Shown here piece by piece: positions 53,317 through 61,823 of a stretch of 64,000 bases of DNA; position 1 is the first letter of the stretch; each line of letters begins with the position of its first letter. The notes below the pieces were generated by a model. The model made no database searches and had not been told where the DNA came from. It worked only from the letters and a program-made list of their open reading frames with translations. Origin of the DNA: Chlorobiales bacterium Clorobi_01. Lineage in GTDB: Bacteria; Bacteroidota; Chlorobiia; Chlorobiales; Chlorobiaceae. The stretch covers positions 312,569-376,568 of the forward strand of contig LUZT01000006.1 of assembly GCA_001602925.1 (NCBI GenBank), written 5' to 3'. Both the position numbers and the translations under genes were made by a program.

Positions 53317-56010
53317 TTAATCGGTCTTGTTTCCGATAATTACCGGAAGAATAATGGTGGCTTCAATTCGCTTTCCGGTTTTGGCAAGTGTAATGGAGCC
53401 TTCATGCTGGTTAACGATATTTTTCACCAGCCAGAGCCCGAGACCCGCGCCGGCAGTATTGCTGGCATGGCTGCCACGGTGGTATTTTTCGAAAAACATC
53501 TCCAGTTCATCGTCACCTAGGTCATACAAAAGCTTGTTTCCAACGACGACTTTCACGTTGTGTTCATCCATGCTGGAACACTTGATCGTGATGGTCGAGT
53601 CTTCCGGAGAGTACTTCCGGGCGTTGTCGAGGAGGTTGAAGATGGCAAATTTAATGCCCGATTCCTCACCATAAATGTTGACATTGGCAGGGCAGTTTTC
53701 AAAAACAACCTTTCTTTCCTTCCATATTCCTGAAAAGGTATCGACCTGGGATTTGATGACCTTCGACAAAAGCAGTTTGTGCCGATTGGCCAGCGACTTG
53801 TGCCGGTCAGCCATTCTGCTTTCCTGAATGGAGACCTCAAGAACTTCAACCAGGCGGGCGATACTCCGTTCGATTTTCGCGAACTCCTGCTTGTTGGTAA
53901 AATTGCCCATCTGGTGCTTGATCTTGATGAGGTCAAGATTTGTCCTCATGATGGCAAGCGGCGTACGGTATTCATGGGAAATCATGCTCAGGAAGCGGTG
54001 CAGGCGCTCCACCTCCTTTTGCAGCTGAATGTTCCGGTCTGCGATGGACTGTTCGAGGCGGCTGATACTCTGCTGCTGCATTTTTTCCAGCGTGATGTCA
54101 ACCATCATGACGAGAAGAACCGCCGCGCCATCAAGTTCGATGAACTCCGTTGAGCACAGAACATCGACCACGTCACCGCTTTTGTCATAGAGGAGAAACG
54201 GTTTGTTGCAGATCCGTTCGCGTAGCGCGACGGTCGAGAACAGTTCCTCGTAATCCGATTCATGGTAATGCAAACCAAGCTCAAGACCATTCCGGCCAGT
54301 TACCTCTTCGGGAGCGTAGCCAAGAAGCTCAAGCCACGAATCGTTGACATCGATGATCTTACCGGTTTCGATCTCCTTGATGCTGATGGCGATCGGAGCG
54401 TTATCGAAAATGCTCCTGAATTTCCGCTCATTTTCGCGGATTTCCTCATCAAGCCGCTTTCTTTCGGTTATGTCCATAACCGTCCCGACATACCGGTCCA
54501 GGTTGCCAGCCTCGTCGAGTTGGGGCTTGCCGCGGCAGGCCAGCCAGTGCAGGGAGCCGTCCTCGGGGTGGCAGACCCGAAACTCGATATCGATATTGAT
54601 TTCTCTGGTTGCCGCTTCCATGACGATGCCGAAGGTCTTTTCACGGTCATCGGGATGGACGCTGCTTTCACACAGCTTGTGGTTGTGGGGCTTGCTGTCG
54701 GGAGTCAGGCCATAGAGCTTCCAGATGCGATCGGACCAGTACACCTCGTCTTTCTTGAGATTCCACTCCCAGACTCCGGCGTTGGTTGCCTCAAGGGCAA
54801 ATGCCATCCGGGTCTTGCTTTTGAGGAGTTGCTCTTCGAGCGCTTTCTGTCTGGTAATGTCGATCGTCGTGCCAAGGTATCTGACAATGTTTCCGCTGGC
54901 GTCCTTCACGGGTTTTCCTCTCGACAGAAGCCAGTGAAGCGAACCGTCCGGGTAACAGACCCGGTATTCAACGGAGATATTGCAGCCTTCGGTTGAAGCC
55001 TTGCGCACCGCCTTGCAGGTAGCTTCCCGGTCTTCGGGAACAATCGTATCTGCCCAGAGGGCGAATGACGGGGATTCGCAATGCGGTTCGAGTCCGTACA
55101 GTACCCAGACTCTCTCTGACCAGACATTGATGCCGCTTTTCAGATCCCATTCCCAGATACCCGCGTTTGCTGCTTCGAGAGCCTGATCCAGTCGTTCATT
55201 GCTTTCGATCAGGGTGTTTTCGACCATCTTCCATTCAGTAATGTCGGTAATCAGGCCGATGTATTTGATGAGTTTTCCTCCAGCATCATACTTCGGCGAG
55301 CCCTGCGAGAGCAGCCAGTGCACGGAACCGTCTTTTGGGTAAACCACCCGGTACTCGACCGAAGCGGCGCGTCCCTGGTGAAGGGCATCCTTGATTACCG
55401 TGCTTACAAAGGCTCGATCCTCCTCGTGAACCGTGATGACGCAAAGCTCGTTGTTCAGCTCCTGGCTGTCAACCTCCAGTCCGTATAGCCCCCAGACCTC
55501 TTCAGACCAGAACAGGTTGTCGGTATCAGCATCCCATTCCCATATACCGGAGCGGGCTGCGTTGAGGGCAAAAGAGATGCGTTCCTTGTGCTCGCGGAGT
55601 TCCCTGTTTATGGATTTACCGTCAGTGTTCGTATCGCTCTTTGCAACTTTGGTAAGGTTGCCGTCATGTAAGGGTTCCGTCGCTTGCGCTTGGGGTAAGG
55701 TGATGAGCAGCTTGCTTTCGGATTCCCCGGTTGCCGGCAATGGATGCACCATGCCCGTGGCTTTACCTGTTTTACAGGCATTGCGCAACTGAGAGGAGAG
55801 CTTTTCTGCCTGCTGTTGCCACAGGGGTGAGGTGGAGATGAGAGCGTCAAGGGGTTTTCCGGTACAGGAGGCAGGCTTTTTCCGAAGGTGGGCAAAAAAT
55901 GCTTTGTTCGCGTGAATGAGCTTGCCAGAGCAATCAACCACAGCTACTGCGTCCTGTATCAGTTCGATAAGGAGATCGATGGTATGGTCATCAGAAACAG
56001 AGACAGGCAT
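53317..56010 (-). CDS. Soluble multi-PAS sensor histidine kinase
   Basis: Histidine kinase of 897 residues without membrane segments, so a cytoplasmic sensor. PAS-like domains lie at about 10-70, 142-260, 270-388, 400-518 and 528-642. The second to fourth are near copies of each other, with the pattern GIWEWD followed by VWxLYGLEP and EDR, which points to internal duplication. The H-box ISHEYRTPLAIMR carries His679, followed by the N-box FNLLDNARKYSPEDS and G-box GAGLGLWLVKNIV. The signal is unknown; redox, light or a small molecule are all possible. It is transcribed together with the response regulator and sits next to pigment genes. Confidence 0.92.
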   Translation of the reverse strand: MPVSVSDDHTIDLLIELIQDAVAVVDCSGKLIHANKAFFAHLRKKPASCTGKPLDALISTSPLWQQQAEKLSSQLRNACKTGKATGMVHPLPATGESESKLLITLPQAQATEPLHDGNLTKVAKSDTNTDGKSINRELREHKERISFALNAARSGIWEWDADTDNLFWSEEVWGLYGLEVDSQELNNELCVITVHEEDRAFVSTVIKDALHQGRAASVEYRVVYPKDGSVHWLLSQGSPKYDAGGKLIKYIGLITDITEWKMVENTLIESNERLDQALEAANAGIWEWDLKSGINVWSERVWVLYGLEPHCESPSFALWADTIVPEDREATCKAVRKASTEGCNISVEYRVCYPDGSLHWLLSRGKPVKDASGNIVRYLGTTIDITRQKALEEQLLKSKTRMAFALEATNAGVWEWNLKKDEVYWSDRIWKLYGLTPDSKPHNHKLCESSVHPDDREKTFGIVMEAATREINIDIEFRVCHPEDGSLHWLACRGKPQLDEAGNLDRYVGTVMDITERKRLDEEIRENERKFRSIFDNAPIAISIKEIETGKIIDVNDSWLELLGYAPEEVTGRNGLELGLHYHESDYEELFSTVALRERICNKPFLLYDKSGDVVDVLCSTEFIELDGAAVLLVMMVDITLEKMQQQSISRLEQSIADRNIQLQKEVERLHRFLSMISHEYRTPLAIMRTNLDLIKIKHQMGNFTNKQEFAKIERSIARLVEVLEVSIQESRMADRHKSLANRHKLLLSKVIKSQVDTFSGIWKERKVVFENCPANVNIYGEESGIKFAIFNLLDNARKYSPEDSTITIKCSSMDEHNVKVVVGNKLLYDLGDDELEMFFEKYHRGSHASNTAGAGLGLWLVKNIVNQHEGSITLAKTGKRIEATIILPVIIGNKTD

Positions 56011-56121
56011 AAGTGCCGAAGCTTGCTAATCTTTTATAAATCGAAACATCATAGTAATAAATGAAAGATTTTGAACAAACCAAAAGTCTGTAGCATTCAG
56101 GAAAGAAAGAGCATAGCAGGC

Positions 56122-57135
56122 TTACATGTACTTTGCACCAATCATTCCGGCGGCAACAAACTGATTGATGAGAAACAGGATATTATTGATCACCTGAAAT
56201 CGCAGAAACGCGTTGTGCTCATGCACTTCACTTTTGCCGATGGCGTTGCCGAAGCCGTCACTGACTGCGCCCTGCATGAACGATGCACCGGTTCGCGGAT
56301 CGCGGTAAATCGGAATCTGTACCAGGATGTTGATCAGCAGCGACGTCAGAATCATGTACATCAGGATATGAAATCCCCACTGCCATGCAAGGATCGCGAA
56401 TCCGGCAAAGACAAGGTCGATGATGATGAATGCCGTGAGGAAGGTGTAGCGGGAGCCGATAAGGACGGTCAGCGATTTCATGCCGCTTTCAGCATCTCCT
56501 TTCTGCGATTTGAAATCGTTCATGATGATCAGCGAGATGGCCATAAAGAAATTCAGGATGGCAAGCCAGACCACTTCGGGCCTGATTTCACTGAACAGGA
56601 CGTTTGCCGAAAGATAGGTGATGAAGCCGTAGGAGATGCCGACAGCGGGCGCTGAAAGAAAAATATTCTTCTTCAGCTTGAACGGTGGTGCTGAGTAGAT
56701 GTAACCGAACATCAGTCCACACATCATGCAGGCGCTCAGGATAAGTCCCCGCTGACCACCGATATGAATCGACAGAGCGATGCTGATCGACAGGGCAGCG
56801 ACAAGGACGATGACCCAGTTCCAGACAGCTTCTTTCTCCGAAATCCGACCGGAAGGGATCGGTCTGGTCGGTTCGTTCAGCCGGTCAAGCTCAAGATCGA
56901 AATAGTCGTTGACCGACTGGCTGAATCCTGTTCCAAGCGGGCCGTACAGGATGAAAAGCAAAAAGAGCAGCAGATAGTCATGCAGGGTTGGCTGCATGGC
57001 TCCGGAACCCATGACACCACCGGCAAGGCAAGGGAAGACGCTGATCCAGGTGACCGGATCGAGCAGCTCGATGTGAGCCTTGAGCTTTTCTTTCAGGCCC
57101 AGTGAAGAGGTTGTAGTCAGTGTCGCGATGTTCAT
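56122..57135 (-). CDS. bchK: Bacteriochlorophyll synthase-type prenyltransferase (BchG/BchK/ChlG)
   Basis: UbiA-family membrane enzyme of 337 residues with about nine helices that esterifies a chlorophyllide with a polyprenyl diphosphate. The first Asp-rich motif, NDYFDLELDRLNEPTRPIPS, and the second, NDFKSQKGDAE, match chlorophyll synthases rather than quinone prenyltransferases. Green sulfur bacteria carry three such enzymes: BchG, ChlG and BchK (chlorosome pigment). The neighbouring chlorosome genes favour BchK, but a BchG-like assignment cannot be excluded. The start was set at 57133-57135. It follows a radical SAM gene by 44 bases, so they are probably co-transcribed. Confidence 0.75.
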   Translation of the reverse strand: MNIATLTTTSSLGLKEKLKAHIELLDPVTWISVFPCLAGGVMGSGAMQPTLHDYLLLFLLFILYGPLGTGFSQSVNDYFDLELDRLNEPTRPIPSGRISEKEAVWNWVIVLVAALSISIALSIHIGGQRGLILSACMMCGLMFGYIYSAPPFKLKKNIFLSAPAVGISYGFITYLSANVLFSEIRPEVVWLAILNFFMAISLIIMNDFKSQKGDAESGMKSLTVLIGSRYTFLTAFIIIDLVFAGFAILAWQWGFHILMYMILTSLLINILVQIPIYRDPRTGASFMQGAVSDGFGNAIGKSEVHEHNAFLRFQVINNILFLINQFVAAGMIGAKYM

Positions 57136-57179
57136 GACAGGTAAAGATTGGTGCTGGAGATTGTTTGAATGCCGCGCCG

Positions 57180-58562
57180 TCAGAGATACATGGACGGGTT
57201 CAGGCCGCGCGTGAAGCGGTTCATCTGGAGGTTGGCCAGCCACACCCAGTTCAGCGGCTTGCCCTTCATGCGCCGCATGATGGCCCGCGCGCCATACACC
57301 TCTTTCTGTATCTTGACAAAGTTTTGCAGGAACGTATTGGTGCTGATTCCTTTTGGCTCGAACATGTAGTGATAGGTGTCGTATTTGTCCCAGTCGAAAT
57401 GGCGAAGCCGTGGCTTCATCTCGTCATAATAGGGGGTGCCGGGAAAGGGTGTGACAAGCGAAAAGACCGGGAAGTCGATCCGGTTCTCCATGATGAAATC
57501 GTAGGTCATCTGGAAGCTTTCGCGGCTGTCGTTGTCGAATCCGAACATGAAATAGCCCTGAATGGCGATTCCCTGATTGTGCAGGTTTTTGACCACCGTG
57601 GCATAGTTGTCCAGCCGGTTCGACCCTTTGTGTATGGTTTTGAGCGTTTCGGGGTTGAGGGACTCGAACCCGATGCTCATCAGCTCGCATCCCGACCACG
57701 CCGCAAGCTCGGCAACCTCCGGATCGTGAAGGAAATTCATCGAGATGTTGGCGTTCCAGCGAACGTTCAACCACCCCATTTGGCCAAGCAGCTCCTTGAA
57801 ATATTTCGGACGGAAACTGATGTTATCGTCCATGAATGAGAAGTTGACCTTCTCATTTCCGAGGCGCTCCTGATGGTAGCGCATCTCGTCCAGAACGAGA
57901 TTGATGTCGCGGTAGCGGTAGTTTTTGCCGTAGATCGTCGGTGTTGTGCAGAAATTGCATCCGACAGGGCACCCTTTCGTGGCGAGAATGGGGATCCTCG
58001 AACTGTATTTCCGGCTGTTCCGGCTGCGGAGTGCATAAGAAAAATCGGGTCGCAGCATCGTGTTCATCGGCCTCAGCGCCTCAGCGCGATAAACCGGTTT
58101 CATGCTGCCGTCGATCACGTCTTGAGCAAGCTCTGGCCAGACGGACTCTATTTCACCATAGGCGACACTGGAGGCATAGCTCTGGGCTTCATCGAGGGAC
58201 ATCGTCGGGTGCACGCCGCCGAGCAGGGCGATTTTGCCTTGCTTCTTTGCGTTTCCGGCGATCTGGTAGGCTTTTCTGGCGTTCAGGGTTCGTGAGGTGA
58301 CGGCAATGACATCATAACCCGAGAAATCTTCAGGGATAGGGTCTCCCAGCCGTTCATCGATGAAATCGACGTCGAAAAGCTGACCTGCCAGAGTTGCCAC
58401 CATCATGAGGTTCAGCGGCATGCTGACTTTTCCCGAATCAACCATCATGCTGGTGTTGCTGACAGGCTGGATCAGCAACCATTTCTTCCGTGATTTCCCG
58501 TTGACACCGGTCAATCGCCGCCGATCAGGTGTCGTTACAAAGGCAGGGTTTTCGTTTGCCAT
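57180..58562 (-). CDS. B12-type radical SAM protein, candidate pigment-modifying enzyme
   Basis: Radical SAM protein of 460 residues, related in layout to the BchQ-like protein at 41933-43354. An N-terminal Rossmann-like domain (about residues 25-150, with LLIQPVSNTSMM and IALLGGVHPTMSLDE) precedes the radical SAM core, with CPVGCNFC (Cys198, Cys202, Cys205). Further family sequence is FSFMDDNISFRPKYF, SIGFESLNPETLKTIHKGSN and FPVFSLVTPFPGTPYYDEM. The gene lies between a small unknown gene and the prenyltransferase. Candidates are BchR (C-12 methylation), BciD (C-7 formyl) or an undescribed tailoring enzyme; the sequence alone does not decide. Confidence 0.82.
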   Translation of the reverse strand: MANENPAFVTTPDRRRLTGVNGKSRKKWLLIQPVSNTSMMVDSGKVSMPLNLMMVATLAGQLFDVDFIDERLGDPIPEDFSGYDVIAVTSRTLNARKAYQIAGNAKKQGKIALLGGVHPTMSLDEAQSYASSVAYGEIESVWPELAQDVIDGSMKPVYRAEALRPMNTMLRPDFSYALRSRNSRKYSSRIPILATKGCPVGCNFCTTPTIYGKNYRYRDINLVLDEMRYHQERLGNEKVNFSFMDDNISFRPKYFKELLGQMGWLNVRWNANISMNFLHDPEVAELAAWSGCELMSIGFESLNPETLKTIHKGSNRLDNYATVVKNLHNQGIAIQGYFMFGFDNDSRESFQMTYDFIMENRIDFPVFSLVTPFPGTPYYDEMKPRLRHFDWDKYDTYHYMFEPKGISTNTFLQNFVKIQKEVYGARAIMRRMKGKPLNWVWLANLQMNRFTRGLNPSMYL

Positions 58563-58621
58563 TACAGGTCGGGATCGAAATACTGGATAGGAATACTACA
58601 TCAAAGCGCCAGCCTTGCCAG

Positions 58622-58879
58622 TCAGGAGTCGAATCTGCTGCGGGTTTCCTTGCTCGGCCGGGCATATCCTGAGACCGCGGGCGAGCTGCCGCGGAAAAGC
58701 CCGGCTCCGTTAGTGTTACCGTAAAGATGAGGATAGGCGTTGGCTCCGAGTCTCTTGGTGCATTTGCCGACATTTTCGAGATAATCGCCGACAACCCACC
58801 AGTGGCCGTCGATGAATACTTCGAGAAATCTGCCGTAGACCTCGGCTCCTCGTACAAATGCGCCGTTGATGTCTTTCAT
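58622..58879 (-). CDS. Small protein of unknown function, with a relic copy at 62604-62840
   Basis: Protein of 85 residues, not recognised. Notable features are an aromatic N-terminal half with VYGRFLEVFIDGHWWVVGDY, a single Cys in NVGKCTKRLG, and a Gly/Ser-rich C-terminus with RGSSPAVSGYARPSKET. No signal peptide or membrane helix. It is 59 bases upstream of the radical SAM gene, in the same direction, so it may be the first gene of that operon. A second copy with stop codons lies 4 kb away. The conservation between the two (long identical stretches) supports that this is a real protein. Confidence 0.75.
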   Translation of the reverse strand: MKDINGAFVRGAEVYGRFLEVFIDGHWWVVGDYLENVGKCTKRLGANAYPHLYGNTNGAGLFRGSSPAVSGYARPSKETRSRFDS

Positions 58880-59311
58880 GATTGGATGATCTGGTTGAAA
58901 GAAAGTATCGAAGCTTTATGAATGAATGAAATGTAATAAATGCAAGTAAATTTCTGTAATCTTTTTTGTTTCAACAAGCATCGCCGGTGGCAAAGCCGCA
59001 GCGGCTGTTCGGCGATGGCCAGCGATCATTAGCCGGGCCGTGGCTGCCGAGGCTCAGTGAAAAATCATGATTGTGATTGCAAGTATCTTTATCATTATGA
59101 CTTAAGTTGTAAGAGTGCAGGGTTTTCCGGCTGAGCATCTCAAAATAGCTTAGCAGAATTGATGTCACGAGGATTGCAAAATAGTCTCGAGTTTTCATTG
59201 CCATTAGAGTGCATGCCGTTTTTTCTTTTTTGAAAATCACATCGTTGTGGTTATAATTTGTGTAAGAAAAGAAAGTTTTTTGCTTTTCCCAATCAAAAAA
59301 CCACAAGAGCT
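58880..59311. other. Divergent intergenic region of the chlorosome/pigment island
   Basis: This 432-base AT-rich gap separates the minus-strand pigment genes from the plus-strand chlorosome genes. It includes the promoter at 59230-59257. The part at 58970-59210 has no open frame with protein character and no RNA element that I recognise. Confidence 0.5.
59230..59257 (+). promoter_or_regulatory. Sigma-70-like promoter of the chlorosome gene cluster
   Basis: TTGAAA at 59230-59235 and TATAAT at 59252-59257 are separated by 16 bases, close to consensus. The predicted leader to the CsmB/F-type start is about 48 bases. Confidence 0.65.
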
Positions 59312-59539
59312 ATGGCACAAGAGACTACCACCAATTTTGCCCAGTCACTCAATGACCTCATGGGCGCTGTAGGAAAGATCGGTCAGGTACAGGTTGACAT
59401 TCTTACCTCAGTTCTCAACTCAGTGGGGTCGGCTATAGGGCCGATGGGCAAAACCGCAACCGATCTCATCGGCAACGTCGCCAACACCGCAACCCAGGCG
59501 GTACAGGGCGTTGTCTCGGCAGTTACTCCCAAGAAGTGA
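59312..59539 (+). CDS. Chlorosome envelope protein of the CsmB/CsmF family
   Basis: Protein of 75 residues, the usual size of CsmB/CsmF, which sit in the lipid monolayer around the chlorosome. The pattern NFAQSLNDLMGAVGKIGQVQ, a central amphipathic part with VDILTSVLNSVGSAIGPMGK, TATDLIGNVANTATQAV and a C-terminal PKK fits the family as I know it. The start at 59312 is preceded by a promoter and a short leader. It is the first of a row of small plus-strand genes. B and F types cannot be told apart by eye, so no symbol is given. Confidence 0.8.
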   Translation: MAQETTTNFAQSLNDLMGAVGKIGQVQVDILTSVLNSVGSAIGPMGKTATDLIGNVANTATQAVQGVVSAVTPKK

Positions 59540-59647
59540 ATCGTGGCATTTCCCAGGCAAGGCAATTCGTGCTGACAAGGTGCGGGTTGCCTTGCTATTG
59601 TTTTGGCAGAGGCGATTCGTATCAGTCAATTTTTCAACCGCAGAGTT

Positions 59648-59992
59648 ATGTCAGAGTCTTGCAGCGCACCGCTCAAAACCTCACCTAACGGCGTCCAGGG
59701 ATTGGCCATGATGGTCCCGATCGTAGGTCTCCCGTTTGGTATTCATGTTCTGGGCGGAGCCGTTGTCGCTGTCGCGGGCATTGCGGTAACGGTTGCTCCG
59801 ATCGCCGTTCCGCTTGCTGTTCCCCTGTTCTACAACGTTGCCTCGAAAGGCGGTTTCGATTCCATCGTCAAAAAGATTTTTCCATCTGCCGGTACGGCGG
59901 GAGCTGTGCAAAAGGTTGTCATCAACGTGCCTGATGCCAGCGGAAAAGAGGCAGAGCCAGTCACCAGAATTGATATTCAGGAAAACGTTTAA
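59648..59992 (+). CDS. Chlorosome envelope protein, CsmC/CsmD-like
   Basis: Protein of 114 residues with a very hydrophobic central region of about 55 residues (MMVPIVGLPFGIHVLGGAVV and onward through VTVAPIAVPLAVPLF), and a soluble C-terminus. That tail carries PSAGTAGAVQKVVINVPDAS. The small size, the hydrophobic-hairpin layout and the position directly after a CsmB/F-type gene suggest a CsmC/D-type envelope protein, but this is from layout rather than a definite motif. The start was set at 59648 rather than an upstream in-frame start at 59603. Confidence 0.55.
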   Translation: MSESCSAPLKTSPNGVQGLAMMVPIVGLPFGIHVLGGAVVAVAGIAVTVAPIAVPLAVPLFYNVASKGGFDSIVKKIFPSAGTAGAVQKVVINVPDASGKEAEPVTRIDIQENV

Positions 59993-60016
59993 TCAGTAAA
60001 CCGGGATAAGCCCACT

Positions 60017-60253
60017 ATGATCAGGCAGTTATGGCTCAATGCGGTTAACTCCGCATGGAAAGGGTACATAAAAAGAATTGACAGGTCTCATGCCGACAAG
60101 AAATTCAGCGATTACCTCAATCAAAGGCTCGATCTCGATATGACTCTCGAAGAGTTTGGCGAGATGATTTTTATAGCGGGATTTACGGCAGGAGAAGAGT
60201 ACGCCAGCACCGTTCCTTTGCCGAAAGAAAGCCAGACTGTCAGAATGAACTGA
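60017..60253 (+). CDS. Small soluble protein in the chlorosome cluster, unknown
   Basis: Protein of 78 residues, not recognised. It has an N-terminal basic amphipathic helix (MIRQLWLNAVNSAWKGYIKR), then an acidic region with LDLDMTLEEFGEMIFIAGFT. No membrane helix. It lies 24 bases after the CsmC/D-like gene and 51 bases before the next hydrophobic protein gene, in one direction. A peripheral, membrane-surface role is possible because of the amphipathic start; it is inference. Confidence 0.6.
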   Translation: MIRQLWLNAVNSAWKGYIKRIDRSHADKKFSDYLNQRLDLDMTLEEFGEMIFIAGFTAGEEYASTVPLPKESQTVRMN

Positions 60254-60304
60254 TCGCTTGAGGCGCTCATAATCTCATTACCAAAATTGTATAAAAAAGG
60301 TATA

Positions 60305-60613
60305 ATGGAAAAAAGCAGCACGAATCAGAATCCAGTCACTACAACGGTAACGGTTGTCGGGCTTGCCGGTGGCAGCGCTTTACTTGCCCCCATTGCTGCG
60401 CCTGCACTGCATGGAATTGCCGGTATCGCTGTTGTTGGGCTTGGCGTTTACGCAACAGGTTCAGCGGTTTTTAACGCTACCCGCTTTCTCAACGAAAAGG
60501 CGACGGGGCTTTTGAATGATGGGGCAATGGCTGTTGAATTGTTCAAAGGGAGCTTCCTGTCGAGCCCCAAGCCGAAGGTTCCGGCACAGGAGGTTCCGTT
60601 CAGGCGCAAATGA
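60305..60613 (+). CDS. Small hydrophobic chlorosome-type protein
   Basis: Protein of 102 residues whose residues about 14-58 are strongly hydrophobic (VTVVGLAGGSALLAPIAAPA and onward through VVGLGVYATGSAVF). A soluble part with TRFLNEKATGLLNDGAMAVE and a basic PKPKVPAQEVPFRRK tail follow. The layout resembles the 114-residue CsmC/D-like protein in the same cluster, with Gly/Ala-rich paired hydrophobic segments. AAAGG lies just upstream of the ATG. A chlorosome-envelope role is likely by context. Confidence 0.55.
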   Translation: MEKSSTNQNPVTTTVTVVGLAGGSALLAPIAAPALHGIAGIAVVGLGVYATGSAVFNATRFLNEKATGLLNDGAMAVELFKGSFLSSPKPKVPAQEVPFRRK

Positions 60614-60641
60614 CCCGAACCTGACAATCAAGAAGTAATCG

Positions 60642-61544
60642 ATGGACGAATCCCTGCCTGCAAGCTGGCTCAGAATCGATGCCCCTTTTCCTCGCTACCA
60701 TGCAATAAATCTGCCGTTTTCGCGTTTTACCTGGCTTCCGTTTGCCGATATTCCCGGATCGTATGATCTTTTTGATCTTTACGGCGATCTGAACAACTCT
60801 TTTCCGGAAGGGTTTGTTATCCGGGGATGTCATTCGGACATTGCAGACCTGTTTCTGTCGCAACGACACGATACATTCAGGACCGGAATCGAAGCACTTC
60901 TCAATCTCTCTGACAGTGTTCATTTTGAAGGGAGAAAGGTGCGTGCCGCTCTCAAAAGAGGATGGCGTCATGGAGTTGTCGAAGAGGTGGTTCCTCTTGA
61001 CAGCATCCACTCCGGGCGATTCAATGCTCTTCTTGCCGCATCGCCACATGCAGGAAAACCCCAACTCCGGCATGTATTTCGTAGCCATCCGTCACAAGCT
61101 TCGAGATGCTTCGTTTTCAAATCTTTTTCCGGAAACTGGCTCGCCTGCGTGACACTTTCCCGTCAGGGTGAAAAAGCTTACCACACCGAGTTGATGCTCA
61201 GAAGCCGGAATGCTCCTGGTGATATTATGGAGTGCCTGATTACGGAAATCGCTTCAATACTGAGGAGTGATGGCGCTGAAGAACTGAGTCTGGGCGAGGT
61301 GCCATTCATGCGCCATGAAGACGACCATCAGCCGATGGGCTTCCTTGAGCAGTTGTTCTTTTCTGCCGCGCCCCTTTTCAGACACGCCTACGATTACGAG
61401 CGGCTGTATTTTTTCAAAAACAAATTCCGGCCTGTTTGGCGTACCATGAGGCTTTGCGCTGGTCCCGGTGTACAGTTCTCACCTCCTTTTCTGGTTGAGC
61501 TTGCCTATGCGATGGGCTTTGTCGAGCTGCTAATGCACAGGTAG
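60642..61544 (+). CDS. Acyltransferase-fold protein related to the LPG-synthase C-terminal domain (DUF2156-like)
   Basis: Protein of 300 residues. The C-terminal part has SLGEVPFMRHEDDH and YERLYFFKNKFRPVWRTMRL, which resembles the end of lysyl-phosphatidylglycerol synthase-type (DUF2156) aminoacyl/acyltransferase domains. The N-terminal part is related to the GNAT-like half, but weaker. There are no transmembrane helices. It follows the small hydrophobic gene by 28 bases in the chlorosome cluster. A role in modifying a lipid or protein of the chlorosome envelope is attractive but unproven. The similarity is from motif memory and needs a profile search. Confidence 0.55.
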   Translation: MDESLPASWLRIDAPFPRYHAINLPFSRFTWLPFADIPGSYDLFDLYGDLNNSFPEGFVIRGCHSDIADLFLSQRHDTFRTGIEALLNLSDSVHFEGRKVRAALKRGWRHGVVEEVVPLDSIHSGRFNALLAASPHAGKPQLRHVFRSHPSQASRCFVFKSFSGNWLACVTLSRQGEKAYHTELMLRSRNAPGDIMECLITEIASILRSDGAEELSLGEVPFMRHEDDHQPMGFLEQLFFSAAPLFRHAYDYERLYFFKNKFRPVWRTMRLCAGPGVQFSPPFLVELAYAMGFVELLMHR

Positions 61545-61823
61545 CACATCATTTACAATGTTGCTTCCGGGAAAGGGCGGGATTTATCATGTATTCAACA
61601 GTCAAGTAGTCTTTTTTTGAGAGGCCAGGCCACAATAACTCAGTGAGGCGAAGCACTTGCGATGCGAAAGCGTTTTTCATGTAGTGAATCCGATGGCGAT
61701 TCTGGGGAGGATGGATATTTGACGCGGGCGGGGATGGGCGAACAAATGTTCACCCATGCACCCTAGAAAATCCGTGCGGCAAAGAGCAGAATCTTGTGGC
61801 TATTGAACGCTCACAGGCACTGA
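61545..61823. other. Convergent gap in the accessory part of the island
   Basis: No gene is seen in these 279 bases. A dyad at 61734-61757 has arms ATGGGCGAAC and GTTCACCCAT with one mismatch around AAAT. The rest has no repeat or frame that I can support. Confidence 0.45.
61734..61757. repeat. Imperfect inverted repeat (GAAC-N4-GTTC core)
   Basis: Ten-base arms pair with one mismatch around AAAT. The core GAAC-AAAT-GTTC resembles an SOS-type dyad, and the flanking GGGCGAAC also resembles ends of dispersed repetitive elements. It lies between convergent genes, so an operator role is unlikely. Confidence 0.35.

Noticed and set aside
61734-61757. GAAC-AAAT-GTTC dyad as an SOS (LexA-type) operator
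   Set aside because: It is located between convergent genes, with no gene start downstream, so an operator role is not supported.
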